Source of the DNA: Pseudocercospora fijiensis CIRAD86
Taxonomy: Eukaryota > Ascomycota > Dothideomycetes > Mycosphaerellales > Mycosphaerellaceae
DNA: 64,000 nt
Direction of reading: 5' to 3'
Assembly: GCF_000340215.1 (NCBI RefSeq)
Contig: NW_006921548.1
Coordinates: 421,400 to 485,399 of the forward strand
This document shows, piece after piece, positions 11,406 to 20,640 of this stretch. The translations under genes were made by a program, and so were the position numbers. How positions within the stretch are numbered: position 1 is the first letter of the stretch; every line of letters starts with the position of its first letter. The notes beneath the pieces were generated by a model. That model searched no databases and had not been told where the DNA came from. It saw nothing but the letters and a program-made list of their open reading frames with translations.

Positions 11406-13883
11406 GTCTAATTTGTCTTAGAGACACGTATTCGAGGTCGCAGTCGCTTACTAAGCGTGCCTCGAGAGCGTATATCGCTTCCTAACTGTCGATTAGTATT
11501 ACTACGCCGTTAGAAGTACCTATTCTCGAAGAAATAGCGTTATAGACCTATACCTCGCGAGTCTTAGTTTCTATCGCACTACGCCCTCGTCGAATACGTA
11601 TATACCTTCGGAAAGTCGACTAGATATAAGTTTAAGTAGTACAAGCTATAGAAGAATAAGAAGGGCATTAAATATCGCTATCGGTAGGTCTATAGTTGCT
11701 TCGGCGCGCCTAATAAGCGTACGTAGAAGGATAAGGAAGTAATAAAGCGGAAGTCGACTTCGAAGAAAATAGGCTATAGGTTCTATTTCTACGCTATTGC
11801 TATCGATCTAGCGCAACTAGAAGGCTAATAGGTTATCCGCTATTCTACTAAGGAAGATTACTGTTCTTATAACTATAAGAAAGACGATATTATCGCTCTT
11901 ACTATATATAGGAGACAGTCGAGATCGGCTTAGTTCCTTAAGCAACTAGAGCGACTTTAGTAAGCGCGAATGCTAACCTCGAAGATTATAGTATACTTCC
12001 GCAACCGTAGTGTTATTCTCAAACTATAGAACCTATATAATATAGCCTAGACTCGCAATATTAACGTACGACAAGAAATGAACTAGGCCGCGCGGATAGT
12101 TAAGTTATTAGATAAGAACGGCATATTCTACGACATTTACGAGAACCCCGAGAACGGTACTATTCGAAGTATAGTTGCGCTCTACCCTAAGTCACTCGAG
12201 GCCTTTAAGAATACGCTATATATACTTATTATTAATACGACGTATTTAACTAATATCTATAACCTCGAGCTTCTAGATATCGTCGCTACTAGACCGATAA
12301 ACAACACGATTAAGCTCGGCGTTAGCCTTATTCGACCGAAGCCTAATTAAGCCGACTTTACTACTTTATTATAGTTACTGCGGAAGGGTCTTAAATAGGC
12401 TAGTTATCCGCTACCTCTCGTTATTAGCACTAATCGAGAAGTCGCCTTAATGCTAGCGATTAAAGAGGTCTATCTAGGCTTATTAAATATCGTCTGCGAC
12501 TAGTATCTATAGCAAGATATATTAACTCGTATCCGGAAGGAGCGTAGCGAATTTAGTTAGGTAAAGGGCACCGATAGCTCTTAGACTAACAGTCCTTAAA
12601 CTAGCAAGTTTCTACGGTTGTTTACTTATACTAGTTATAGTTAAACTAAAGCCGAGTTTAACGAGAACGCTCGGAAACTAGAGAACGTCTATCCTATATT
12701 CAAGGCCTATCTTAATAACAACTAGTAGTGCTATAAGACTTATATTATCGACTGCTAGACTAACGAAGTGCTACACTTTAGCTATAAGACAACCTCGCGA
12801 GTTGAAGCTACCTACGGCCGTATTAAACAATAGCTTAACTATAGTAGCCGCTACGATATCTTTACCTTATTTAAGAGCCTTCTTAACTAGTAGAGCGAAG
12901 GGTATAATCGCCGTCGTATCCGCCTTACTAAGAACCTAAAGAGGTATAACAAGGCACTTACTAGACTATTTTAGGCGAGCGTTTCTCGAGTTATAAGCGA
13001 TTACTGCCTTCTCGAGGTTAAGGTTCGATACTAACGCGCTTACGACCTCCTACGGACTATAACTAACAACGACGGCAACGAGATTAAGCACTCGGCGTAC
13101 TCGTACTCCTATCTATAATGCCGCTATAACGATTACCTTAGTAAGACGTATAGTTATCCTTATAAATACGATATTATAAAGCTTCTCGAAACAGGTAGAA
13201 GCCGCGCTATACTATTACTAAGCTACTTCTATAAGCACTAGTTAATCGACTTCTATAGAACCTTCAATCTACGAGAACTAGAAGTAATCTATAGCAACCG
13301 CAAACCTCTTACTAGCGGAGCTACATTGTATATAACAAAGCGTATAGCAACGGCTCGAGAATTAGACGACTTAAATAAGGTTGTAGTAACTAAGAAGTAG
13401 AAGACAATAATAGCTAGAATAGTCGACTTTGCCTTAGAACTAGGCGTGTCTCTTATATAACTTCGTACTACGGTTACTAAGTACTATAAGTGCGTAAAGA
13501 GCTAATACCGCACTTAATAGTGCCCTTACTAGAAGGCTAATCGACCGTATAGCTCTACTTGCTATCTAAGAGGCTTCGAGTGTTTTAATCTACGAGTTAA
13601 GCCTTTATTATTACTTCTAGCCGCCGCTCCGGAGCTACCTTCTAAGACACCTTCTAAGCTAGATCTACTTCGCCGAGAGATTAAGGACCTCCGAGCACGT
13701 AAGAACTATCGTCTATAGTTAGAAGAATAGTAGGCTAGACAATAGGCTAAATACAACTACTAATAGGCGGCATTCTATAAGCAATAACGACGAGAGGCTA
13801 CTTAGCAATAATACTACCGCTAGCAGTTATCGCTTATATAGCTAGTACGACAGATAATAAGCCCTTTATACTATAACGTGCTA

Positions 13884-13931
13884 TAGCAATAGCACTATTA
13901 GTTTACTTAGCAATAGCACTATTAGTTTACT
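13884..13931 (+). repeat. 24-bp tandem repeat, two copies
   Basis: Two identical neighbouring 24-bp units that begin TAGCAATAGCACTATTAG, with a diverged third start at 13932. They lie at the 3' end of the MULE relic's coding part. Confidence 0.85.
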
Positions 13932-14401
13932 TAGTAATAGTATACTAGTTAGTAACTAAAAGACTAGTATAAGCTAGTATATATAGCCTCGCGTAGTTAT
14001 AAGGCGGCAGGTCGTAACCCGCTTAGACCTAAGTAGATAGAGTATACGCACTTGCCTTAATAACTAATAATACCTTAAATTGTACTATACTACTAATTTG
14101 CTAACAAACTTTAGCTTTATAGCTGCTAGCAATAGTATAGCGGTAGTTGCCCGGTTGGCGGGGCCTGTAGCGACGCGATTATCGCTTCTATACGCGATTT
14201 TGTATAGAACAGGCGATCTCGTAATCTCGGGTTATGCTAGGGCTCGGGCGGCTAGCTGGGGCTCGGTTTAGAGTCCAGGCTGTCTCGGCTACGGAGAGAG
14301 ACCGATTGGATTGTGTCGTAGCGAAGCGCCGGTAGCTAGAGACAAGGTTTAAGCTAGACCAGGCAAACAGCGCCCTAATTCCGAATAACATCCCTACCTA
14401 T
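13932..14401. other. Transition from mutated repeat to unmutated island
   Basis: Composition changes from TpA-rich RIP texture (to about 14200) to ordinary mixed sequence with normal CpA/TpG. No gene is supported here; it holds the 3' end of the MULE relic and the 3' flank of the gene that ends at 14402. Confidence 0.5.
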
Positions 14402-15973
14402 CTACTTCCTATCCACCGCACCTGCTGCCCTTGCTACCTCCCTCAACTTCTGCCAAGCCTCCTTCTCACTCGGTGCATCAGGATCAATCCGAGACTCACT
14501 CAAACGACCCACCTCCTTCCCCGTGCTCAGCCACCTCTCGACCTTCCTCCACGACCGCCGGGCCCCCAGATTCGATTTCGCCATAGAAATGGTCCACGCA
14601 TACACACTGTCCCCGACATCACGGATCCTGCTAGGATCTGTAGAATCGGCGATGAGACTGCTGCGGAGATACACGGAGCTCAGATGACTTTCGTACGGGC
14701 TCGGGAACACGCCAGCATCGGACTGCACGCCGGGGTAGGCGGCGAGGAGGATGCCCAACGTGGTGCCGTATTGCCGGAGAAGTGGGTAGCAACGCTCGAG
14801 GGTGTGGTGCAGAGCGTCGAGGCCGATGCGAGCGTCGTCTAGACGTTGGCGGGCTCGGTCGTATTCGGGGTCGAGGAGGTAGAGGGTAGTGATGAGGGTT
14901 GTTAGGCGGTTCCAGATGGGAGAGAAGAGGATGTGCCAGTATTTGGCGCCCAGGAACCAGAGGGTAAAGTTTTCTTGACGGACTTCGGGGGTGATGATGC
15001 GGTGGCGTGTGAAGAATCTTCGGAGCCTGTGATAGCGGGAGAGGTCGGTGTCTGTTCGCCCTGGCTGCTGCTCGAGCTTCTCAGCAATATCCGAGAACTC
15101 GACCAAAGTATCGGCAACGTTCCAAAACCGCGACCGTAGCCCAATCTTGTCCTCCGTAACATTATTGAGCCAAAACGTGTCTCCAAGCCCATCGACCGCG
15201 TTCAACATCTCGGACAAGCGATGACACCGTGTCGTCAAAGTCAGATCCTGCTGAATATCAAGCGGAGTCCTCTTGACCAATCCGGGAAACATAGCGGTAC
15301 AATCCCCACTACGAAGCCATCTCGGAGTGTCCCTCTGCTCGGCGCAACCAATTTGCCACGCGACCCTCTCAATCTGACACCAATCGCTTCTGATCCGCAG
15401 CTCGAGCGGCCAGAAACCTTGCCGTGCAACATCTGCAGTCGCATTTACGAAGTCTTGGAAACTGACACCTGCTCGGCCGTCGCTGGGGTCCCAGGTGTTG
15501 TTGACCTTGTATTGTGTCAAGAGGAAAAGCGAGACTCCGAAGGCAACGTAGGGAGCGATAAGCGCGCGGAAGATTGATGTCGAGAACGACTTCTTCAAAG
15601 CGGGCCAGGCTCGCCATGCGATGAATAGCGATCGGATCACTCCAGGCCAAAAGGTCCAGGAGAGGAGCTTTGGGGAGCGTGGCATAGGCGCGGGAGGAAT
15701 AATCATCATAGCGCCGATGCGAAGATAGAACAAGACTATGGCTTTAGACAGATGATGAGCGAGGGTGGAGAGAATGCCGAGGCGGCGGGTAGTGCGGTAT
15801 AGCCAGGATGTTAGGTTCGCGTAGTATGTTGAGATAAGGATCGCGAAATAGATCATGAATGTAATAAGGAGGGTATTCGGGGAGTCGACGACGTAAGAGT
15901 GCCATTGCCATGCGCAGTATGCTGCGAACCCGAATTGGGCGATATCGATGCTCGAAAGCAAGAAGCTGGCCAT
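14402..15973 (-). CDS. Predicted multi-pass membrane protein, function unknown
   Basis: An uninterrupted frame of 524 codons with normal codon use. I place the start at ATG 15973 (MASFLLSS). The frame stays open further upstream, but only with a GTG and no ATG, so that part is probably leader. Hydrophobic segments at residues of about 4-22, 34-52, 77-93 and 135-153, and again at about 345-370, predict a membrane protein. Between them lies a large soluble part (about 160-340) with several Cys and Trp, then a C-terminal charged tail. I recognise no family. Neighbours: a repeat-rich gene on the same strand lies upstream and a mutated MULE lies downstream, so this gene sits at an island border. 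It is not mutated by RIP. Confidence 0.75.
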   Translation of the reverse strand: MASFLLSSIDIAQFGFAAYCAWQWHSYVVDSPNTLLITFMIYFAILISTYYANLTSWLYRTTRRLGILSTLAHHLSKAIVLFYLRIGAMMIIPPAPMPRSPKLLSWTFWPGVIRSLFIAWRAWPALKKSFSTSIFRALIAPYVAFGVSLFLLTQYKVNNTWDPSDGRAGVSFQDFVNATADVARQGFWPLELRIRSDWCQIERVAWQIGCAEQRDTPRWLRSGDCTAMFPGLVKRTPLDIQQDLTLTTRCHRLSEMLNAVDGLGDTFWLNNVTEDKIGLRSRFWNVADTLVEFSDIAEKLEQQPGRTDTDLSRYHRLRRFFTRHRIITPEVRQENFTLWFLGAKYWHILFSPIWNRLTTLITTLYLLDPEYDRARQRLDDARIGLDALHHTLERCYPLLRQYGTTLGILLAAYPGVQSDAGVFPSPYESHLSSVYLRSSLIADSTDPSRIRDVGDSVYAWTISMAKSNLGARRSWRKVERWLSTGKEVGRLSESRIDPDAPSEKEAWQKLREVARAAGAVDRK

Positions 15974-16309
15974 GGCTGTGTACGGCCGTTTGCTGTTGTG
16001 TATTTGCAGGTCTAGAAAACAGATTTTCTGAAATATCAGAGCACTGTGCAGGAAAGTCGGGAGCAGGAGGAGATCCAGCTTCGTTGCGTACGTTTGCGTT
16101 TGCTGTGTGACCGCTAGCCGTCGGAGGGAAAGATTTCTGCGCCGACGTTTCACGGCGTCTTGGATGCATCATTGGCTACAGCCAGCACGATCAGTGGCAG
16201 TTCCTCTCCATTCCGCCGTGCAGATTCGTTGCGGCGCGAATATTTCTTCGTTACCTAGGTATCAGCCTACGCAAATGGTGGTCTCGCCTAGCGCGCGACA
16301 CACGACGTC
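15974..16309. promoter_or_regulatory. Intergenic leader/promoter region of the membrane-protein gene
   Basis: 336 bp between two minus-strand genes. Part of it is in frame with the downstream gene without stops, so it may hold 5' leader or an upstream exon. No specific regulatory motif was recognised. Confidence 0.3.
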
Positions 16310-17046
16310 CTAACTAGCCGGCGCCAGTACAAATCTGACTAGATCCAACCAGCTGTAGATTGAGGGAGAAAATCCTCCGCCCCAGAATGCCACCTGCTGA
16401 GCCTGAACCGTGTCTGTATCTTCTCCATCCTCCTTGTCCTCGAATGCCACCTGCTGAGCCTGAACCGTGTCTGTATCTTCTCCATCCTCCTTGTCCTCGA
16501 ATGCCACCTGCTGAGCCTGAACCGTGTCTGTATCTTCTCCATCCTCCTTGTCCTCGAATGCCACCTGCTGAGCCTGAACCGTGTCTGTATCTTCTCCATC
16601 CTCCTTGTCCTCTCCCTGCCGTCTTCTCCTGTCCGCTCCCTGCCGTCTTCTCCTGTCCTCTGCTAGCGCTGCCTCAACTTCCTCCTCCCCGAATCCAACG
16701 TCTCGTAAGAACGTCAACTCTGCCCGGCGTTGGGAATCCGAGGAATTGAGAATCCGACTCGCTGTTCTAGCGTGCCCGCGTCAGAAAAAAAGGAACAAAC
16801 TTGTACATCAATCAGAAATCAGGCTTACCGGAAGACATTGACCAACTGATCCTCAATATCCTCATCGCCTGCGGGGCTATACCATTTGGACGTCTCTATA
16901 ACAATGGCCTGGTCGGCGTACGTAGCGGAGTCGAGGTATCGCCGAATCTGACCAAGGTAGTCTTGGACTGGGTGGACTAGGGCAGGGAGTCGAGGTGATG
17001 ATGATGATGATGATGATGGTCGTCGATGAGCTTTCGAAGGGTCCAT
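16310..17046 (-). CDS. Two-exon hypothetical protein with 19-residue repeats
   Basis: Exon 1 is 17046-16829 and exon 2 is 16766-16310. The 62-bp intron (16767-16828) starts GTAAGC, has a CTGAC branch-type site and ends GCTAG; splicing keeps frame and gives 224 residues. Start ATG 17046 (MDPSKAHRR). The N-terminus has a run of seven Ser from a GAT/TCA microsatellite. The middle has ELTFLRDVGFGEEEVEAAL, which faintly recalls the Pex14 N-terminal helix pair; this is too weak to name. Residues of about 125-200 are four copies of a 19-residue acidic/Gln repeat. The frame stays open upstream of the ATG up to the MULE insertion at 17113, and continues on the far side (20533-20560) to a possible splice acceptor. 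The original gene was therefore probably longer and was cut by the transposon. Confidence 0.6.
16385..16612 (-). repeat. 57-bp coding minisatellite, four copies
   Basis: Four consecutive 57-bp units (16385, 16442, 16499, 16556) appear identical. Each encodes the same 19 residues (DKEDGEDTDTVQAQQVAFE) in the hypothetical gene. The lack of differences suggests recent expansion or homogenisation. Confidence 0.97.
16613..16660 (-). repeat. 24-bp coding repeat, two copies
   Basis: Two adjacent 24-bp units (16613-16636 and 16637-16660) that differ only at the last bases encode the Arg-rich RRRQGxDR repeat next to the 57-bp minisatellite. Confidence 0.9.
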
Positions 17047-17112
17047 CTTAGTCAGGTGTTGGTAAGTCGACTTGTCAGGTTGTGCTTGGAGATAGCGCAA
17101 GAAGAGATCGAC

Positions 17113-17155
17113 GGGCGCGACTATTCGTAAATTAGCCCCGGCTATTCATAAATTA
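17113..17155 (+). repeat. Left terminal inverted repeat of the MULE
   Basis: Starts GGGCGCGACTATTCGTAAAT directly after target duplication GAGATCGAC and pairs with 20490-20532 in inverted orientation. Confidence 0.95.
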
Positions 17156-17649
17156 ACGGACCCAGGGCCGCTCCGGTCTCGGTGAGACTATATTGTTAGT
17201 AATCTATATAGTATAATATCGCATAGAGACTTCTAATGCCTATGCTAGCTGCTAAGTAGAATTATAACGTAGGAAAGAGGAATTAGGTAAATAATAGATA
17301 TAGAATTAGACCCTAGAGCTAATCTTAACTACTCTAGGCATACTGTCTACCTAGCAAATAAGGTTCTACTACCCTCGTATTAACGTATAGCTCCTACTAT
17401 ACTAAATTAGTGTAGCCTAGGATACCTGCTAGCGCTATAGATACTAGCGGAGTTCTCGGAGGTAGTAGAAGTCCTTCCTACGTAGGTAAGTAAGTAGATA
17501 CTAGGTTTCTATCGTATAGCCTATACTTATAGTAGCCTATATAGTAGTCTATACTGTCTTTAACGCACTTATACCTCCTATAGGCCGTTTTGTATATATA
17601 ACCCTTACGTAAAGGTTACTATAGTACCGGTAGTAGTAGAGGTAGAATA

Positions 17650-20330
17650 GGCCTTCTAGGCTTAGCCTGTCTTATCGCTTCTTACTAGTCTATAGCCTTA
17701 GTGGCCTTAGCGGGTTGTTTAATAAGCTTAGGTCTAGTTGCCTTATAGCGAGTCGACCGTATAAGCCGCTTATTAATCCGCTTTAGTAGCTCTAAGGTAC
17801 GGTAAGTGCTAGTCTCGTTGCTATTATAATTAGTCCTTAGTATCCGCTAGTGCTTCTTAAACATGCTAATAGTAAGAATGCCGGTTATAGACTCTTTAAG
17901 TGTTAGTATCTAGTATATATAATTTAACCTATATATCCTTCGATAACACTATAAACAGACTAATAGCGAATAACCTTTCAACTTCCGCTTCTTAATCTTA
18001 GCGCGTGCAAGTGCCCTTCTATTAGCCGCCTTGCGTAGAGCGAAGGTACTAATATAGCTAACAACTTCGGTATAGAAGGGGTCGTTAAAGAATACTATTA
18101 CTAGTCGTATAATCTCGAGTCTAACTATTGCCTTATAGCGGTTAATCTAATAGTAGAAATAGGGCACTATCCGGTTAATAAAGCTATAGATATCGTTTCT
18201 ATAGGTCGTTAACTATGCCTTAATACTAGTATAGCAACCCTTAATAGGTAACGTTGTTATATTGCTAAAATAGCGTGTTCTGTCGGTCTAGTATTTAATA
18301 CACTATTCTCGATAGATCTACTAAGTGTCCGCTACGTATAAAGCTAGTCTATACTACGCCTCGTTATCCGAGTAGTTACGAGCTAGTTTACTATTGCTAG
18401 CGGCAATCTTACCCTCCTTAAGACGCCTATAGTTGCTAGTAAACGAGTTAATAGACTAAGAGTTAATAGCAGCGTTAAATAGGTCTATAAAGTCCTATGC
18501 CGCTAGACTTAATAGCCTACGCCTTGTCGATAGATTAGGTAGTCTAGTACTAAGGAAGGCCTTCGCATTAGCTTCTACTACGCGTTTAATATACTAGCGG
18601 CAGAGCTAAGTGCGCAGGTAAAGCTAGTCGCTTGCTAAGGCCTTTATTAATGCCCTGTTACGGTCGTAGATAACGAGGCGAGGCTCTTCTACGCCGTATT
18701 CCGATAGCAACTCCTATATATAGCTAATAGCTACTAAATACTGTTTAGTAGCCTATCTAGGCATAAACATAAGCGCTAAAGGGAAGGTCTAGTTAAATTG
18801 ATTAAGTAAGGCGATTACAAGCAGCGGCATACTATAATCGTTAGTCTTATAGGTGCAATCTATAACTATAATATCCGGACAATTCTTACAGATATTGATT
18901 ATCTTAGGGTGCGAGAACTACAGCTATTCTAGCCGTCGCTTACCGCTTAGTCTAGTGCCGACGGCCTTCCGTACGAAGTAGTTCTATTATAGGAGGTCCT
19001 CGATCGTTTTATCTACTACTAACTTGCTAGCGAGTCTTAATTTCTTAGCCTTTTGCTAGGCATTTAAGATGTCTCGTAAAGTAGCTAGTACGACTGCTAA
19101 ATTCAGCCCTCCGCTCGAGAAACGAGCCTTAATAGCCGTCTTAATCTGTCGATTAGAAGCACTAGCGGCTCGTAGATTAAGTATCTCTTAGACAATCTCG
19201 GTAGTGCGGTAACGCCGTTAGTAGTTAGCTAATACTATTAGATTAACTGCTAGATAGTTGTAGTTAGTGCTATTAAACGTAACGGTCTATTAGCTATTAT
19301 TAGGGTTAGTCGAGTCCTTAGCAGTTATCGTTATAGACTAAGGGCAATCGTATAACTTCGAGCGGCCTTTACGCTACTTTGCTATTAGATTAAGACGCCT
19401 TCGCTCTTCTAATTTGTCTCTCTTAGCCTGTCGAATAGCAGGTATTAAATACCTAGCATAGCGGCGTTAGAAGGTCTATAGAATATAGTCTGTATTAAGT
19501 CGGTTGCCTTACTTCTTCGTCTTAAACCCCTTCTCTAAAGCGAACGTTTCTATATATTCTTTAGCATTAATAATACTATTAAATACCTAGTTTTCGGGGT
19601 TCTCGATAGTTGCGTATACTCTAGGTTTATAGGCCTTAGCTTCTAACTCGCTCTAGTTACTATATTCGTCGTTATTACTAAAGTTATAGACTAGTTAAGA
19701 AGGAGTCTCGATTTCTAAAGGAGGTTGTTCTTGCTAACTAACCCCGCTAGCACCGCCTTTACTACCGCCTTTACTACCGCCGTTACTGCTACTACTATAT
19801 TCTTTACTATTATTACTGCTTAGCGGCAATAACGGCGGCGGCAACCTCTCGCTACGTACGCCGCGTAGTATAAAACGAATAGTAGTATAGCCTACCTCGT
19901 ACTACGCTAGTATATTATTGAGAAACGGCAGTATTAGGTTTAGTGTCTTAAAACTATTATCTAGCTTACTAGTTAACTAGGTATCGAGACTATCGTATCT
20001 AGCCTTATACTCGAAGCTAATATACCGCTAGCAATACGAGCGCTCGTTTTCCGCTATATCTTCTTAGAAATCTAGGAGAAACTGCTTCAAATAGCGGCGA
20101 TTAATACTATAGAAGTATTCGTAGCCTTCTATATCCTTAGGTCTATATACCGTCTCGATCTATAATTCGAGGCCTCCGAGGTTACCTAGCTTTAGCTCTT
20201 ATACCTACTATAGCCTCTTACTACGTATCTCTTAAAACTAGCGCTTTCTTAGATTATATACCTCGCTATTAAATTGGATAGGAGATAGAGCGGCGGCGGC
20301 GGCGGCGGCCTCGGTTTGTAGCTACGTAGA
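17650..20330 (-). pseudogene. MULE transposase relic
   Basis: On the minus strand around 18900-18600 the sequence reads PDIIVIDCTYKTNDYSMPLL, then FPLALMFMP, EYGVEEPRLVIYDRNRALIKAL. This is the DDE core of MULE transposases (DCTYKTNxYxMPLL ... VTDRxxALxxA). Many TAG/TAA codons replace Gln and Trp. A basic N-terminal part lies at about 19300-20300 and a C-terminal part at 17700-18500. It is not functional. Confidence 0.85.
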
Positions 20331-20489
20331 AGGGCTTAATAATATAGCTAATATTAGGTATAGAAGGGCGGCGATAGAATAGCGATAGTAAGGTATATAT
20401 AATAGCGACAGTAAGGTGGAAAATGGCTATCTAGCGGTAGAGGAGATAACTAACAAATTTGCCTTAGGCCTCCTCCGCGATCGGATTAC

Positions 20490-20532
20490 TAATTTATAAA
20501 TAGCCGGGGCTGATTTACGAATAGTCGCGCCC
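20490..20532 (-). repeat. Right terminal inverted repeat of the MULE
   Basis: Reverse complement of the left repeat with two C/T differences, both fitting RIP; followed directly by target duplication GAGATCGAC. Confidence 0.95.
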
Positions 20533-20640
20533 GAGATCGACTACACCACACTAGTTGGTATTAATTGTCTCCGGTTTTTAGCGTGCAAGGGTTGTAGTAG
20601 CTTGCGTTACATTTACGGACATACTCGGTAGTAGTAGAGT
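20533..20640 (-). other. Remnant of the gene 5' part beyond the MULE
   Basis: The short stretch after the MULE keeps the minus-strand frame of the repeat-containing gene (reads CGVVDLFLRYLQ across the former insertion site). It is preceded by an in-frame TAG inside AACTAG, which looks like a splice acceptor. Mutated repeat begins soon after. Confidence 0.4.

Larger units (their letters stand above)
4004..13905 (+). mobile_element. FAR1/MULE transposase relic interrupted by a Gypsy element
   Basis: The relic lies in two pieces, 4004-4216 and 11308-13905, separated by an intact-ended Gypsy insertion. The left piece starts at ATA (4004-4006), probably a mutated ATG, and reads AKSLLYEEFLDNLIASGAVE. 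The right piece continues in the same frame once one copy of the 5-bp target duplication is discounted. It contains a basic FAR1-like region (about 11400-11830) and a MULE core around 12215-12510 with YLTNIYNLELLDIV and VISTNREVALMLAIKEV, matching the family's VTDRExALMxAI segment. The C-terminal part is Gln-rich with a Cys-containing stretch. Stops are almost all TAG or TAA. The terminal inverted repeats were not found. Confidence 0.7.
17113..20532 (-). mobile_element. MULE DNA transposon with 9-bp target duplication
   Basis: A 3420-bp element bounded by 43-bp inverted repeats (17113-17155 and 20490-20532, two mismatches) and flanked by the 9-bp duplication GAGATCGAC (17104-17112 and 20533-20541). 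A 9-bp duplication and the encoded transposase are typical of Mutator-like elements, such as Hop of Fusarium. It is heavily RIP-mutated. It lies just upstream of the repeat-containing gene and separates that gene's open frame from its original 5' part. Confidence 0.93.

Noticed and set aside
15744..16172. 142-codon minus-strand open frame overlapping the 5' end of the membrane-protein gene
   Set aside because: Shadow frame rich in Arg and Pro, overlapping the start of a better-supported gene with clear hydrophobic segments.
16385..16612. CRISPR-like array
   Set aside because: The repeats are directly adjacent with no spacers, lie in a coding frame and the genome is fungal.
16339..16749. Long frames on both strands across the 57-bp minisatellite
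   Set aside because: A repeat unit divisible by three keeps every frame open, so openness is not evidence of coding. Only the spliced minus-strand frame joins to a plausible upstream exon.
16640..17046. Pex14 homologue
   Set aside because: Only about 20 residues resemble the Pex14 N-terminal helix pair, and the rest of the protein lacks the expected hydrophobic segment and coiled coil.
1300..17112. One Starship element spanning the left part of the window with the island genes as cargo
   Set aside because: The DUF3435 relic faces left, away from these genes, and the intervening DNA is nested ordinary transposons. No matching direct repeats were seen.
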